DNA from: Prevotellaceae bacterium | GTDB lineage: Bacteria > Bacteroidota > Bacteroidia > Bacteroidales > UBA932 | Assembly (NCBI GenBank): GCA_031257455.1 | Contig: JAIROQ010000072.1 | Span: 1 to 5,447 of the forward strand | Length of the DNA stretch: 5,447 bases | Direction: 5' to 3' | Shown here: piece after piece, positions 1 to 5,088 of the stretch | Layout: each line of letters starts with the position of its first letter | How positions within the stretch are numbered: the stretch's first letter is position 1 | The notes under the pieces: model-generated | What the model saw: the letters and a program-made list of their open reading frames with translations, nothing else | Told to the model about the DNA's origin: nothing | Databases searched by the model: none | Position numbers and translations under genes: made by a program

Positions 1-64
1 CTGTGTGTAATGGCGCAGGAAAACGCGGCGTTATTCCTGCAACTATTGTGGAGTGCGCTTGTCG

Positions 65-104
65 AAATCTTTAAATCATTAAATTTTTAAATCTTTAAAT
101 CTTT
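65..104. repeat. Five-unit 8-bp tandem repeat (AAATCTTT)
   Basis: Five consecutive 8-bp units start at 65, 73, 81, 89 and 97. Units 1, 4 and 5 are AAATCTTT, unit 2 is AAATCATT and unit 3 is AAATTTTT. The block ends three bases before the TAnnTTTG box at 107, so it occupies the place where a -33 element or an UP-like A/T tract would sit. It is the only tandem repeat seen here with period 8; the others have period 7 or a multiple of 7. Confidence 0.75.
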
Positions 105-106
105 TG

Positions 107-114
107 TAGCTTTG
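107..114 (+). promoter_or_regulatory. Bacteroidetes-type -7 promoter box for the nitroreductase unit
   Basis: TAGCTTTG is an exact match to TAnnTTTG, the -7 consensus of the primary sigma factor in Bacteroidetes. It ends 28 nt before the ATG at 143, which would leave a leader of roughly 20 nt. I do not see a clear TTTG -33 element at the expected distance; the A/T repeat at 65-104 lies there instead. The match to consensus is direct; promoter function is inferred. Confidence 0.55.
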
Positions 115-142
115 TACCATTATTCTCTCAAAAATAATTTGT

Positions 143-733
143 ATGAAATGTGTAAAAATTATGGCGCTGATTGTTGTTACGGCGCTGTCGAGTATGGCTT
201 GTAACCGCCAGCCATCAGGCGAAGTAAGTAATCCGACACTGGAAACCATTCTTAACCGGAAAAGCGTGCGGGACTATTCGGCTAAAGAAATCCCGGAAGA
301 AGCGCTAAACAATCTTTTGAAAGCCGCTATGGCTGCGCCTTCGTCCCGCGACCGCCGCCCCTGGGAATTGTTGGTGATTTCCGAAAAAACGCTTTTGCAG
401 GAATTGGGCGGCAAACTGCGCAGTGCATCCATGCTGCAAAATGCCAACAAAGCGATTATTGTGTGCGGCGATACGACCCTTTCGGATAATTGCTGGTTTT
501 TGGATTGTTCGGCGGTTACGCAGAATATTTTATTAGCGGCAGAATCTATGGGCATCGGCGCGGTGTGGACGGCTGTTTATCCTTATGACGACCGTGCGGC
601 TATTGTCCGCGAGCAATTCCAACTGCCCGGAAATATCGAGGTATTGGCGGTTATTCCCCTGGGTTATCCGGTGGGGAAAAATACGCCGAAAGATAAATTC
701 GATGCGGCCAGAATCCATTACAATAAATGGTAG
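143..733 (+). CDS. Nitroreductase-family FMN oxidoreductase, probable lipoprotein
   Basis: A 196-residue protein of the nitroreductase family, which uses FMN to pass electrons from NAD(P)H to nitro-aromatics, quinones, flavins or other acceptors. The substrate cannot be told from sequence. The family FMN-binding start is at residues 38-45 (NRKSVRDY, with R39, S41 and R43), followed by AAPSSRDRRPW at 64-74, the central helix DCSAVTQNILLAAESMGIGA at 121-140 and the closing VIPLGYP strand at 170-176. Residues 1-20 look like a lipoprotein signal: Lys near the start, a hydrophobic core (MALIVVTAL) and Cys20 in SSMAC. The lipobox is loose, with Ser at -3 and Met at -2. No acidic surface-export cluster follows Cys20, so a periplasm-facing position is the simpler guess. 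The ATG at 143 is preferred because it supplies the signal and lies just after a TAnnTTTG box. A DUF2148 gene follows after 4 nt, probably co-transcribed. The family call is firm; lipidation is less certain. Confidence 0.88.
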   Translation: MKCVKIMALIVVTALSSMACNRQPSGEVSNPTLETILNRKSVRDYSAKEIPEEALNNLLKAAMAAPSSRDRRPWELLVISEKTLLQELGGKLRSASMLQNANKAIIVCGDTTLSDNCWFLDCSAVTQNILLAAESMGIGAVWTAVYPYDDRAAIVREQFQLPGNIEVLAVIPLGYPVGKNTPKDKFDAARIHYNKW

Positions 734-737
734 TCCC

Positions 738-1271
738 ATGTTGATTACCGAACAGGAAAGCCGCCGTGCGGCCATCATGGCTGCGGCGCAACAAATGTTG
801 ACAGCCGCCCGCACTGCGCCCAAAGGTAAAGGGTGCGATACGTTGGTATTGGCCGCTGCATACGATGACACGCTCACTGCCATTGCCGATAAATTAGACG
901 AAATGGGAAAAGAACTGGCCATCCCTTTTTTCTTCCGTGATGCGAAAAACATCCGGCAATCGCAGGCTGTCGTGCTGATAGGAACCGTTATCGAGCCGCT
1001 TGGTCTAAGGCATTGCGGGTTTTGCGGAATGGAAAATTGTGAAAATAAAAACAAACAATCCGGTGTGCCGTGCGCCATCAATACCGTTGATTTGGGTATT
1101 GCAATCGGTTCGGCGGTAACAGCAGCGGCGCGGCTTTGCGTGGATACGCGTATTATGTTCAGCGCCGGCAAGGCTGCGGTGGAGTTGGGTTTATTGGGTA
1201 GCAATGTAAAAATCGCTTTCGCTATTCCGGTAAGCTGTAGCAGCAAAAACCCGTATTTTGACAGGCCATAA
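738..1271 (+). CDS. DUF2148 ferredoxin-domain protein
   Basis: A 177-residue protein matching the DUF2148 (ferredoxin-domain, COG4739-like) family, whose biochemical role is not established. The N-terminal half resembles a small alpha/beta domain (residues 30-90, including DTLVLAAAYDD and a hydrophobic VVLIG strand). It is followed by a compact cysteine cluster, C93-x2-C96-x4-C101-x10-C112, that could hold an Fe-S cluster. More cysteines lie at 33, 134 and 167. The C-terminal part has glycine/alanine-rich helices (DLGIAIGSAV, 118-127) and ends in a conserved-looking IPVSCSSKNPYFDR segment. The ATG at 738 is chosen because it lies 4 nt after the nitroreductase stop and begins the family-like N-terminus; a longer open frame from 585 would only overlap the upstream gene. 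There is no signal peptide, so the protein is probably cytoplasmic. The tight linkage to a flavin enzyme suggests a redox partnership, but that is inference. Confidence 0.85.
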   Translation: MLITEQESRRAAIMAAAQQMLTAARTAPKGKGCDTLVLAAAYDDTLTAIADKLDEMGKELAIPFFFRDAKNIRQSQAVVLIGTVIEPLGLRHCGFCGMENCENKNKQSGVPCAINTVDLGIAIGSAVTAAARLCVDTRIMFSAGKAAVELGLLGSNVKIAFAIPVSCSSKNPYFDRP

Positions 1272-1379
1272 GCAGTAGGCAGTTTTCAGTAGGCAGTCGC
1301 AGTCTTCAGTAGGCAGTAGGCAGTGCTGACGCCACTATGGACGAGGCGCTTTCAACGCTCAACTAAATTGCGCTTGTCG

Positions 1380-1399
1380 CCATTCTCCATTCTCCATTC
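1380..1399. repeat. Short 7-bp tandem repeat (CCATTCT)
   Basis: Nearly three units of CCATTCT lie in the core between the two inverted heptad arrays of the convergent spacer. The period is again 7 but the sequence is unrelated to the flanking CAGTAGG units. Confidence 0.75.
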
Positions 1400-1401
1400 A
1401 G

Positions 1402-1437
1402 AGGCTGGGACAATGATGTCCTAAAGGCTGGAACAAT
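1402..1437. repeat. 13-bp direct repeat with internal hairpin
   Basis: AGGCTGGGACAAT at 1402-1414 recurs as AGGCTGGAACAAT at 1425-1437, with one mismatch and a 23-bp offset. Between and overlapping them, GGACA (1408-1412) and TGTCC (1417-1421) form a perfect 5-bp hairpin with loop ATGA. This is the core of the convergent spacer and is not part of the heptad arrays. Confidence 0.6.
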
Positions 1438-1499
1438 ATACTGCCTACTGCTACTGAAAACTGCCTACTGAAAACTGCCTACTGAAAACTGCCTACTGT

Positions 1500-2270
1500 T
1501 TAAAATCGCAGGTGTTTCACGGACGAGCCGTTGCGTTGAATGAGTTTTAATGCGTCAATGCCGTTCCGTACATGCTCGGTGGCAAATTCATTCGTTACTT
1601 TTCTGTCGCTTTCGGTGGTTTTAATTCCTTCGGCGATGATGGGTTTATCCGATGCCAGCAACAGTGCGCCGGTGCTGATTTCGTTGGCAAACCCTACGGA
1701 GAACAATGTAGCCGTTTCCATATCAATCGCGAGGCAACGCATTTGTTGCAGGCGTTCCTTGAATGCTTCATCATGTTCCCAGACGCGGCGGTTGGTGGTA
1801 TATACGGTGCCTGTCCAGTAGTCGTGGCCGGCGTCCCGCACGGTGGTAGAAACGGCGCGTTGCAAACTGAATGCCGGCAATGCCGGGACTTCTATCGGGA
1901 AATAATCGTTCGATGTACCGTCCCCGCGAATGGCTGCAATGGGCAGGATGTAGTCGCCGACTTTATTGCGTTCCTTGAGCACGCCGCATTTGCCGAGAAA
2001 CAGTACGGCTTTCGGCTTTACAATCGGCAGCAAATCCATAATAATAGCGGCATTCGGGCTACCCATCCCGATATTTATCATTGTTATTCCATTCGAGGTA
2101 GCGCAGGGCATGTTGGCGTTCACATCCACCACCGATGCGCCGGTATATTCGCAAAATAATTCCAGATAATTTTTAAAATTCGTCAATAAAATAAGTTCCC
2201 CGAAGTTTTCCAACCGCTCGCGGGTGTAGCGCGGCAACCAGTTTTCTATAATATCGTGTTTTGTCTTCAT
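1500..2270 (-). CDS. amn: AMP nucleosidase (short Bacteroidetes-type)
   Basis: A 256-residue member of the purine/uridine phosphorylase-like nucleoside hydrolase fold, matching the short proteins annotated as AMP nucleosidase in Bacteroidetes. The reaction would be AMP + H2O to adenine + ribose 5-phosphate, in the cytoplasm, regulating or salvaging purine pools. Visible motifs are GMGSPNAA (68-75), GKCGVL (93-98), RGDGTS (115-120), the nucleobase/ribose-binding AIDMETATLF (181-190) and ASDKP (206-210), where Asp208 is the likely acid for the base. The protein lacks the large extra N-terminal domain of the E. coli enzyme (about 480 residues). The ATG at 2270 is preferred; a TTG three codons upstream (2279) also opens the frame. 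It is the third gene of the xseA-xseB unit, 37 nt after the xseB stop, and ends one base from the inverted heptad array. A related purine nucleosidase specificity is possible. Confidence 0.87.
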   Translation of the reverse strand: MKTKHDIIENWLPRYTRERLENFGELILLTNFKNYLELFCEYTGASVVDVNANMPCATSNGITMINIGMGSPNAAIIMDLLPIVKPKAVLFLGKCGVLKERNKVGDYILPIAAIRGDGTSNDYFPIEVPALPAFSLQRAVSTTVRDAGHDYWTGTVYTTNRRVWEHDEAFKERLQQMRCLAIDMETATLFSVGFANEISTGALLLASDKPIIAEGIKTTESDRKVTNEFATEHVRNGIDALKLIQRNGSSVKHLRF

Positions 2271-2307
2271 TTTAACCAATAGTTATAAGGTTATACATAA
2301 AAATCCG

Positions 2308-2559
2308 CTATTCCATTCCTGCTGTGTACCGGGCGCCGGCTTTTATCAACTCTTGTATATTTTGTTCAATTTCATGCAATGCTTTTTGACAATATTCGAG
2401 ACGCCGTGTAGCGGCATCTACTTTTTCGGCCAGTTCATCCATGTTCAAATCGCCGTCCTCCATGGAACTGATGATTTGCGACAAGTCTTTTACCGCTTCC
2501 AGATAAGTAAGTTTCTTTTCTTCCTGCGGAATTGATGCGGATGTTTTTTTATCTTTCAT
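2308..2559 (-). CDS. xseB: Exodeoxyribonuclease VII small subunit
   Basis: An 83-residue protein with the features of XseB, the small helical subunit that wraps the long C-terminal helices of XseA in exonuclease VII, a cytoplasmic enzyme that degrades single-stranded DNA from both ends into acid-soluble oligonucleotides. The family pattern is clear: LTYLEAVKDLSQIISSMEDG (residues 17-36), then NMDELAEKVDAATRRLEYCQ (39-58) and a final helix ALHEIEQNIQELIK (60-73). The first 16 residues are charged and probably disordered. The length is normal for the family (about 60-90). It starts with ATG 36 nt after the xseA stop, behind an A-rich leader with no Shine-Dalgarno motif, and amn follows 37 nt later, consistent with one transcript. 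The adjacent xseA strongly supports the call. Confidence 0.93.
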   Translation of the reverse strand: MKDKKTSASIPQEEKKLTYLEAVKDLSQIISSMEDGDLNMDELAEKVDAATRRLEYCQKALHEIEQNIQELIKAGARYTAGME

Positions 2560-2595
2560 GATGTTTTTTTTGTTATGGTTGTTAGTATTTCATGT

Positions 2596-3798
2596 TTATA
2601 CGGATTGTACTTTTGCACGCAGGCGGCCTTTGTACAAAGTTATTTTTAATTCGTCATTTTCATGTACTGCCGCCGAGTCGTAAACTGTTTTCCCGTTTAG
2701 CGAGACAATCGAATAACCGCGCGCCAAAATCGTTTGGGGGTTATTGTACCGGATTGTGCGTGCTGTCAATTCCAAATAATTATGCGCCTTTTGGAAATGT
2801 AGCTTTACGGCGGTCTCCATTCTGCTTTCCAGCATGGTCAGGTAACTTTTCGACAGTTGGATTTTTTGTTGCACCCTGTCTTTTAACAGGCGTTCCCATT
2901 GCTGCAATTGCGCGTCCTGTTCCGCAAAATATTCAATCAGGAAACCGGCGACTGCGGTAGGTGTTTTGAGCGACCGGTGCGCCACCAAATCAACGATGCT
3001 TTCGTCTTTGTCATGCCCGATGCCGGTAAGCACAGGCAACGGGAATTGCGCCACATGCAACGCCAATTCATAATCATCGAAACACGACAAGTCGGCAGCA
3101 GAGCCGCCGCCGCGAATAATGACCACCGCATCGAACATTTTGCGCTGTTCATTGACCACTGCAAGGTTTTCTATCATGCTTTGCACCGCGCTTGCGCCCT
3201 GCATCAGGGAAGGGAATAACTGCGTGTGGAAGGCATAGCCATATTCATTGTGATGTAAATGTTTTATGAAATCCTGATAACCCGCCGCCTGTTCCGATGA
3301 AATAATCGCAAGGCGTTGCGGCAGGAGCGGGAACGGAAGTTCGCGGTTCATGTCGAATACGCCATCGGCCTGCAGGCGGGCAATGGTTTTGCGCCGCTGC
3401 ATCTCCTGTTCGCCTATTGTATAAGCAGGGTCAAGGTCGGTGATGGACAAACTCAATCCATACACCGGATGATATTGCACGGCGGCTTTTACCAGCACGT
3501 GCATGCCGGCGCTCAACGGGCAGCCGGTGGATGTTTCAAAAAAAGGTTTTAACAGCCGGTAGCTATTCGCCCAAATAGTGGCGCTGGCTCTTGCTTTCAA
3601 CATGTCGGCGTCTTTCTCGACAAGTTCCATGTAGCAGTGCCCGGTGACGCTTGTCTTCAATTCGTTTATTTCCGCCGTAATCCAATAGCTTTCCGCAAAC
3701 GTTCCTTTCAACGTTTCTTCAATACGTTGTTGCATTTCGGACAATGTGATGGCGTCATTCACGAGCTTATGATTTTTAAGGATTGTACAATTTGACAT
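2596..3798 (-). CDS. xseA: Exodeoxyribonuclease VII large subunit
   Basis: A 400-residue catalytic subunit of exonuclease VII, which degrades single-stranded DNA in repair and in removing damaged or displaced strands. Residues about 17-115 form the N-terminal OB-fold DNA-binding domain (ITAEINELK at 40-48, GHCYMELVEKD at 53-63). The core nuclease domain runs about 130-290 and carries the family signatures VVIIRGGGSAADL (225-237), FDDYELA (240-246), VLTGIGHDKDESIVD (256-270) and KTPTAVA (278-284). Residues about 287-348 are a long, charged, probably coiled-coil segment that should bind XseB. The C-terminal LARGYSIV (358-365) is also family-typical. It is somewhat shorter than E. coli XseA (456 residues), mostly in the coiled coil. 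It starts with ATG, is divergent from engB, and a TAnnTTTG box lies 16 nt upstream. It is the first gene of an xseA-xseB-amn unit. Confidence 0.96.
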   Translation of the reverse strand: MSNCTILKNHKLVNDAITLSEMQQRIEETLKGTFAESYWITAEINELKTSVTGHCYMELVEKDADMLKARASATIWANSYRLLKPFFETSTGCPLSAGMHVLVKAAVQYHPVYGLSLSITDLDPAYTIGEQEMQRRKTIARLQADGVFDMNRELPFPLLPQRLAIISSEQAAGYQDFIKHLHHNEYGYAFHTQLFPSLMQGASAVQSMIENLAVVNEQRKMFDAVVIIRGGGSAADLSCFDDYELALHVAQFPLPVLTGIGHDKDESIVDLVAHRSLKTPTAVAGFLIEYFAEQDAQLQQWERLLKDRVQQKIQLSKSYLTMLESRMETAVKLHFQKAHNYLELTARTIRYNNPQTILARGYSIVSLNGKTVYDSAAVHENDELKITLYKGRLRAKVQSV

Positions 3799-3814
3799 AG
3801 CCGCTATACGGAAA

Positions 3815-3822
3815 CAAAGTTA
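3815..3822 (-). promoter_or_regulatory. Bacteroidetes-type -7 box for xseA-xseB-amn
   Basis: Read on the minus strand, 3822 to 3815 is TAACTTTG, an exact TAnnTTTG match. It ends 16 nt before the xseA ATG, giving a very short leader. No clear -33 TTTG is visible at the usual distance. Confidence 0.5.
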
Positions 3823-3835
3823 TACATTTTTTTTG

Positions 3836-3843
3836 TATTTTTG
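3836..3843 (+). promoter_or_regulatory. Bacteroidetes-type -7 box for engB
   Basis: TATTTTTG is an exact TAnnTTTG match ending 19 nt before the engB ATG at 3863. It lies back-to-back with the xseA box (3815-3822), separated by 13 bp, within a 64-bp divergent spacer. No clear -33 element is visible. Confidence 0.5.
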
Positions 3844-3862
3844 TAATAAATCTTACAGGTAT

Positions 3863-4465
3863 ATGATTATTAAAAGCGCTGAATTTCTTGTCAGCAACCG
3901 GTTGGCAGAACAATGCCCCGCATCGCAAATTCCCGAATATGCTTTTACCGGACGGTCGAACGTAGGCAAATCGTCATTGATAAATAGCCTCACCGGCAGG
4001 AAAAATTTGGCGCATACATCGTCCACGCCGGGAAAAACGCAACTGATAAATCATTTCCTCATCAACAACCAATGGCATCTGGTTGATTTGCCGGGCTACG
4101 GTTATGCGCGTTCTTCAAAAACAAAACGCGCGCAGTTTGCCGGCAGCATCATGCAATATATCCGGCATCGCGGGGAATTGACGTTGCTGTTTGTATTGCT
4201 CGACAGCCGTCTGGAGCCGCAGCAGATAGACCTTGATTTTATTACCCGTTTGGGCGAATACGCTATCCCGTTCGCGTTAGTATTTACGAAAGCCGATAAA
4301 ACAAAACAGCGCGAACTGGATAAAAATATCACGCAATACAAAACAACACTTTTGGCGGAATGGGAAACCCTGCCGCGCCTTTTCATCACTTCCGCCAAAA
4401 CGGGCAGGGGGCGCGAAGATATACTGAAATATATTGAAGAAATCAACGCCTCGCTGGGGAAGTAA
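3863..4465 (+). CDS. engB: Ribosome biogenesis GTPase EngB (YihA/YsxC)
   Basis: A 200-residue TRAFAC-class GTPase that takes part in late assembly of the 50S ribosomal subunit in the cytoplasm. GTPase motifs are complete and in order: G1 P-loop GRSNVGKS (30-37), the G2 region with SSTPGKTQ (53-60), G3 DLPGYGYA (75-82), G4 TKAD (142-145) and G5 SAK (177-179). The GYGYA continuation after G3 is the EngB family hallmark and separates it from Era, Der and Obg. The length is normal (about 195-210). The ATG at 3863 is chosen because MIIKSAEF is the usual N-terminus; a TTG at 3833 opens the same frame but overlaps the promoter box at 3836-3843. It is divergent from xseA, and downstream comes a long repeat region. 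A single-gene transcript is likely. Confidence 0.96.
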   Translation: MIIKSAEFLVSNRLAEQCPASQIPEYAFTGRSNVGKSSLINSLTGRKNLAHTSSTPGKTQLINHFLINNQWHLVDLPGYGYARSSKTKRAQFAGSIMQYIRHRGELTLLFVLLDSRLEPQQIDLDFITRLGEYAIPFALVFTKADKTKQRELDKNITQYKTTLLAEWETLPRLFITSAKTGRGREDILKYIEEINASLGK

Positions 4466-4515
4466 GAACTAAGAGTTAAGCGTGCCGGCGCCAGCAGTCA
4501 CAATTGACTATTTTT

Positions 4516-4585
4516 ATTGACTATTTAATTATTGACTATTGACTATTTTGATTGACTATTTAATTATTGACTATTGACTATTTTG
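4516..4585. repeat. Exact 35-bp tandem duplication of ATTGACT heptads
   Basis: Positions 4516-4550 are repeated without a mismatch at 4551-4585. Each 35-bp copy is five heptads long and is composed of variants of ATTGACT, ATTTAAT, TATTGAC and TATTTTG. A further partial copy of the motif precedes it at 4503-4515. The exactness indicates a recent duplication or ongoing homogenisation, as expected from slippage or recombination. Confidence 0.92.
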
Positions 4586-4640
4586 GCTGATGCCGCTGCG
4601 CCTGCCGCCATTTTCAACTCTCCACTTTCAATTTTCAACT

Positions 4641-4672
4641 AAAAAAAACCGCCGGTACATTTCCATACCGGC
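4641..4672 (-). terminator. Rho-independent terminator hairpin, best on the minus strand
   Basis: GCCGGTA (4651-4657) and TACCGGC (4666-4672) pair perfectly around an 8-nt loop. On the minus strand the stem is followed by GG and eight T residues (4648 to 4641), a classical intrinsic terminator. On the plus strand the stem is followed only by AGTTCTCTT, so termination of engB transcripts here would be weaker, though possible as a bidirectional site 176 nt after the engB stop. No minus-strand gene that would need it is recognisable between here and the window end. Confidence 0.65.
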
Positions 4673-4761
4673 AGTTCTCTTCGTTCGCAAGCCAACTCTT
4701 AGTTTTTAACTCTTAGTTTTTAACTTCTACGGCACTTTCGTGCATTGGATATTACTCCAAG

Positions 4762-4929
4762 CTGCAATCGGAAGGTTTCCGACTGCAATCTGAAGGTTTC
4801 CGACTGCAATCTGAAGGTCTCGGATTACAATCTGAAGGTCTCGGATTACAATCTGAAGGTCTCGGATTACAATCTGAAGGTCTCGGATTGCAGTCGGAAA
4901 CCTTCCGATTGCAGTCGGAAAGTTTGGGA
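4762..4929. repeat. 21-bp tandem array (8 units) with 29-bp inverted ends
   Basis: Eight 21-bp units start at 4762, 4783, 4804, 4825, 4846, 4867, 4888 and 4909. Units 4-6 are identical (TTACAATCTG then AAGGTCTCGGA). Units 1-3 are diverged towards CTGCAATC starts, and units 7-8 are of the opposite sense. The 29 bases at 4762-4790 have an exact reverse complement at 4886-4914. Units 3-6 can each form a 7-bp hairpin (AATCTGA with TCGGATT, one G-T wobble) and units 1 and 7 a perfect 6-bp one (TCGGAA with TTCCGA); units 2 and 8 pair poorly. A degenerate ninth unit may follow at 4930-4950. The unit length is a multiple of 3, so frames stay open on both strands without implying a gene. Confidence 0.9.
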
Positions 4930-4946
4930 CGGTGGGTCGATACTGT

Positions 4947-5020
4947 GGGACGGAAGTCCCAAATGGGGGGGCGCCCGTACGAAATTTGCGTACAGCCGCC
5001 CGGCAGGCTCGGAAACCTGC
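4947..5020. other. Cluster of consecutive hairpins
   Basis: Three adjacent perfect-stem hairpins lie directly after the 21-bp array: GGGAC/GTCCC with a GGAA loop (4947-4960); GTACG/CGTAC (4977-4981 with 4989-4993), extended outside a small internal loop by GGGCG/CGCCC (4969-4973 with 4997-5001); and GCAGG/CCTGC (5003-5007 with 5016-5020). GTCCCAAA (4956-4963) can alternatively pair with TTTGGGAC at 4923-4930. A run of seven G residues lies at 4965-4971. This could be a structured RNA or more palindromic repeat debris; I do not recognise a known RNA family. Confidence 0.5.
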
Positions 5021-5021
5021 G

Positions 5022-5052
5022 CTGCGCGATTGGCGCAGTGTTCTTTATTTTT
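5022..5052 (+). terminator. Candidate intrinsic terminator on the plus strand
   Basis: CTGCGC (5022-5027) and GCGCAG (5033-5038) form a perfect 6-bp GC-rich stem with loop GATTG, followed by TGTTCTTTATTTTT. The T-rich tail is interrupted, so strength is uncertain. It faces away from the minus-strand terminator at 4641-4672, so the two enclose the 21-bp array. Confidence 0.45.
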
Positions 5053-5088
5053 ACTTCATAAGCCACTTATTTTATGTTGTTTTTTTAA

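Larger units (their letters stand above)
1..142. other. Upstream leader; possible tail of an unseen gene
   Basis: No complete gene is visible before the nitroreductase start. On the + strand, frame 3 is open from the window edge to a TAA at 72-74 and frame 1 is open to a TAA at 88-90. Either could be the last 23-29 codons of an upstream gene, but neither tail is recognisable and short open stretches like these are expected by chance. From base 65 the sequence turns strongly A/T-rich and repetitive, and it contains the promoter box listed separately. The A/T-rich switch suggests that any upstream coding sequence ends around 60-75. Confidence 0.3.
1273..1498. repeat. Inverted pair of 7-bp tandem arrays filling the convergent spacer
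   Basis: The left array (1273-1327) is built of heptads beginning CAGT: CAGTAGG, CAGTTTT, CAGTAGG, a 6-bp CAGTCG, CAGTCTT, CAGTAGG twice and CAGTGCT. The right array (1441-1498) is built of their reverse complements, CCTACTG and AAAACTG alternating. The 25 bases at 1273-1297 have exact reverse complements at 1474-1498 and again at 1460-1484. The left array begins one base after the DUF2148 stop and the right array ends one base before the complement of the AMP nucleosidase stop, so the spacer is bracketed by inverted repeats. Transcripts from either side could fold into a long hairpin, although no T-tract follows it. The element may act as a bidirectional transcript end; this is not shown by the sequence. 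Confidence 0.9.
4467..4718. repeat. 13-bp inverted repeat bracketing the spacer after engB
   Basis: AACTAAGAGTTAA at 4467-4479, starting two bases after the engB stop codon's last base, has its exact reverse complement TTAACTCTTAGTT at 4706-4718. The right copy belongs to a heptad array (4694-4728: AACTCTT, AGTTTTT, AACTCTT, AGTTTTT, AACTTCT). Between the arms lie a GC-rich piece with GCGCCAGC (4488-4495), the ATTGACT block, a TTTCAAC heptad block (4612-4639: TTTCAAC, TCTCCAC, TTTCAAT, TTTCAAC) and a terminator hairpin. The layout resembles the convergent spacer at 1273-1498. Confidence 0.75.

Noticed and set aside
3..74. 3' end of an upstream gene
   Set aside because: Two different frames are open and neither tail is recognisable, so it is mentioned only in the leader entry.
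585..737. N-terminal extension of the DUF2148 gene
   Set aside because: It would overlap most of the nitroreductase C-terminus in another frame; the ATG at 738 fits gene spacing and the family start.
533..1246. Long minus-strand open frame opposite the DUF2148 gene
   Set aside because: It is antisense to two well-supported genes and shows no family-like motif.
4762..4929. CRISPR array
   Set aside because: The units are contiguous 21-mers with no unique spacers, and no cas genes are nearby.
4752..5066. Open frame (-) of 104 codons with SDCNPRP-like repeats
   Set aside because: It is the antisense reading of the same 21-bp array, begins at GTG and has no family features.
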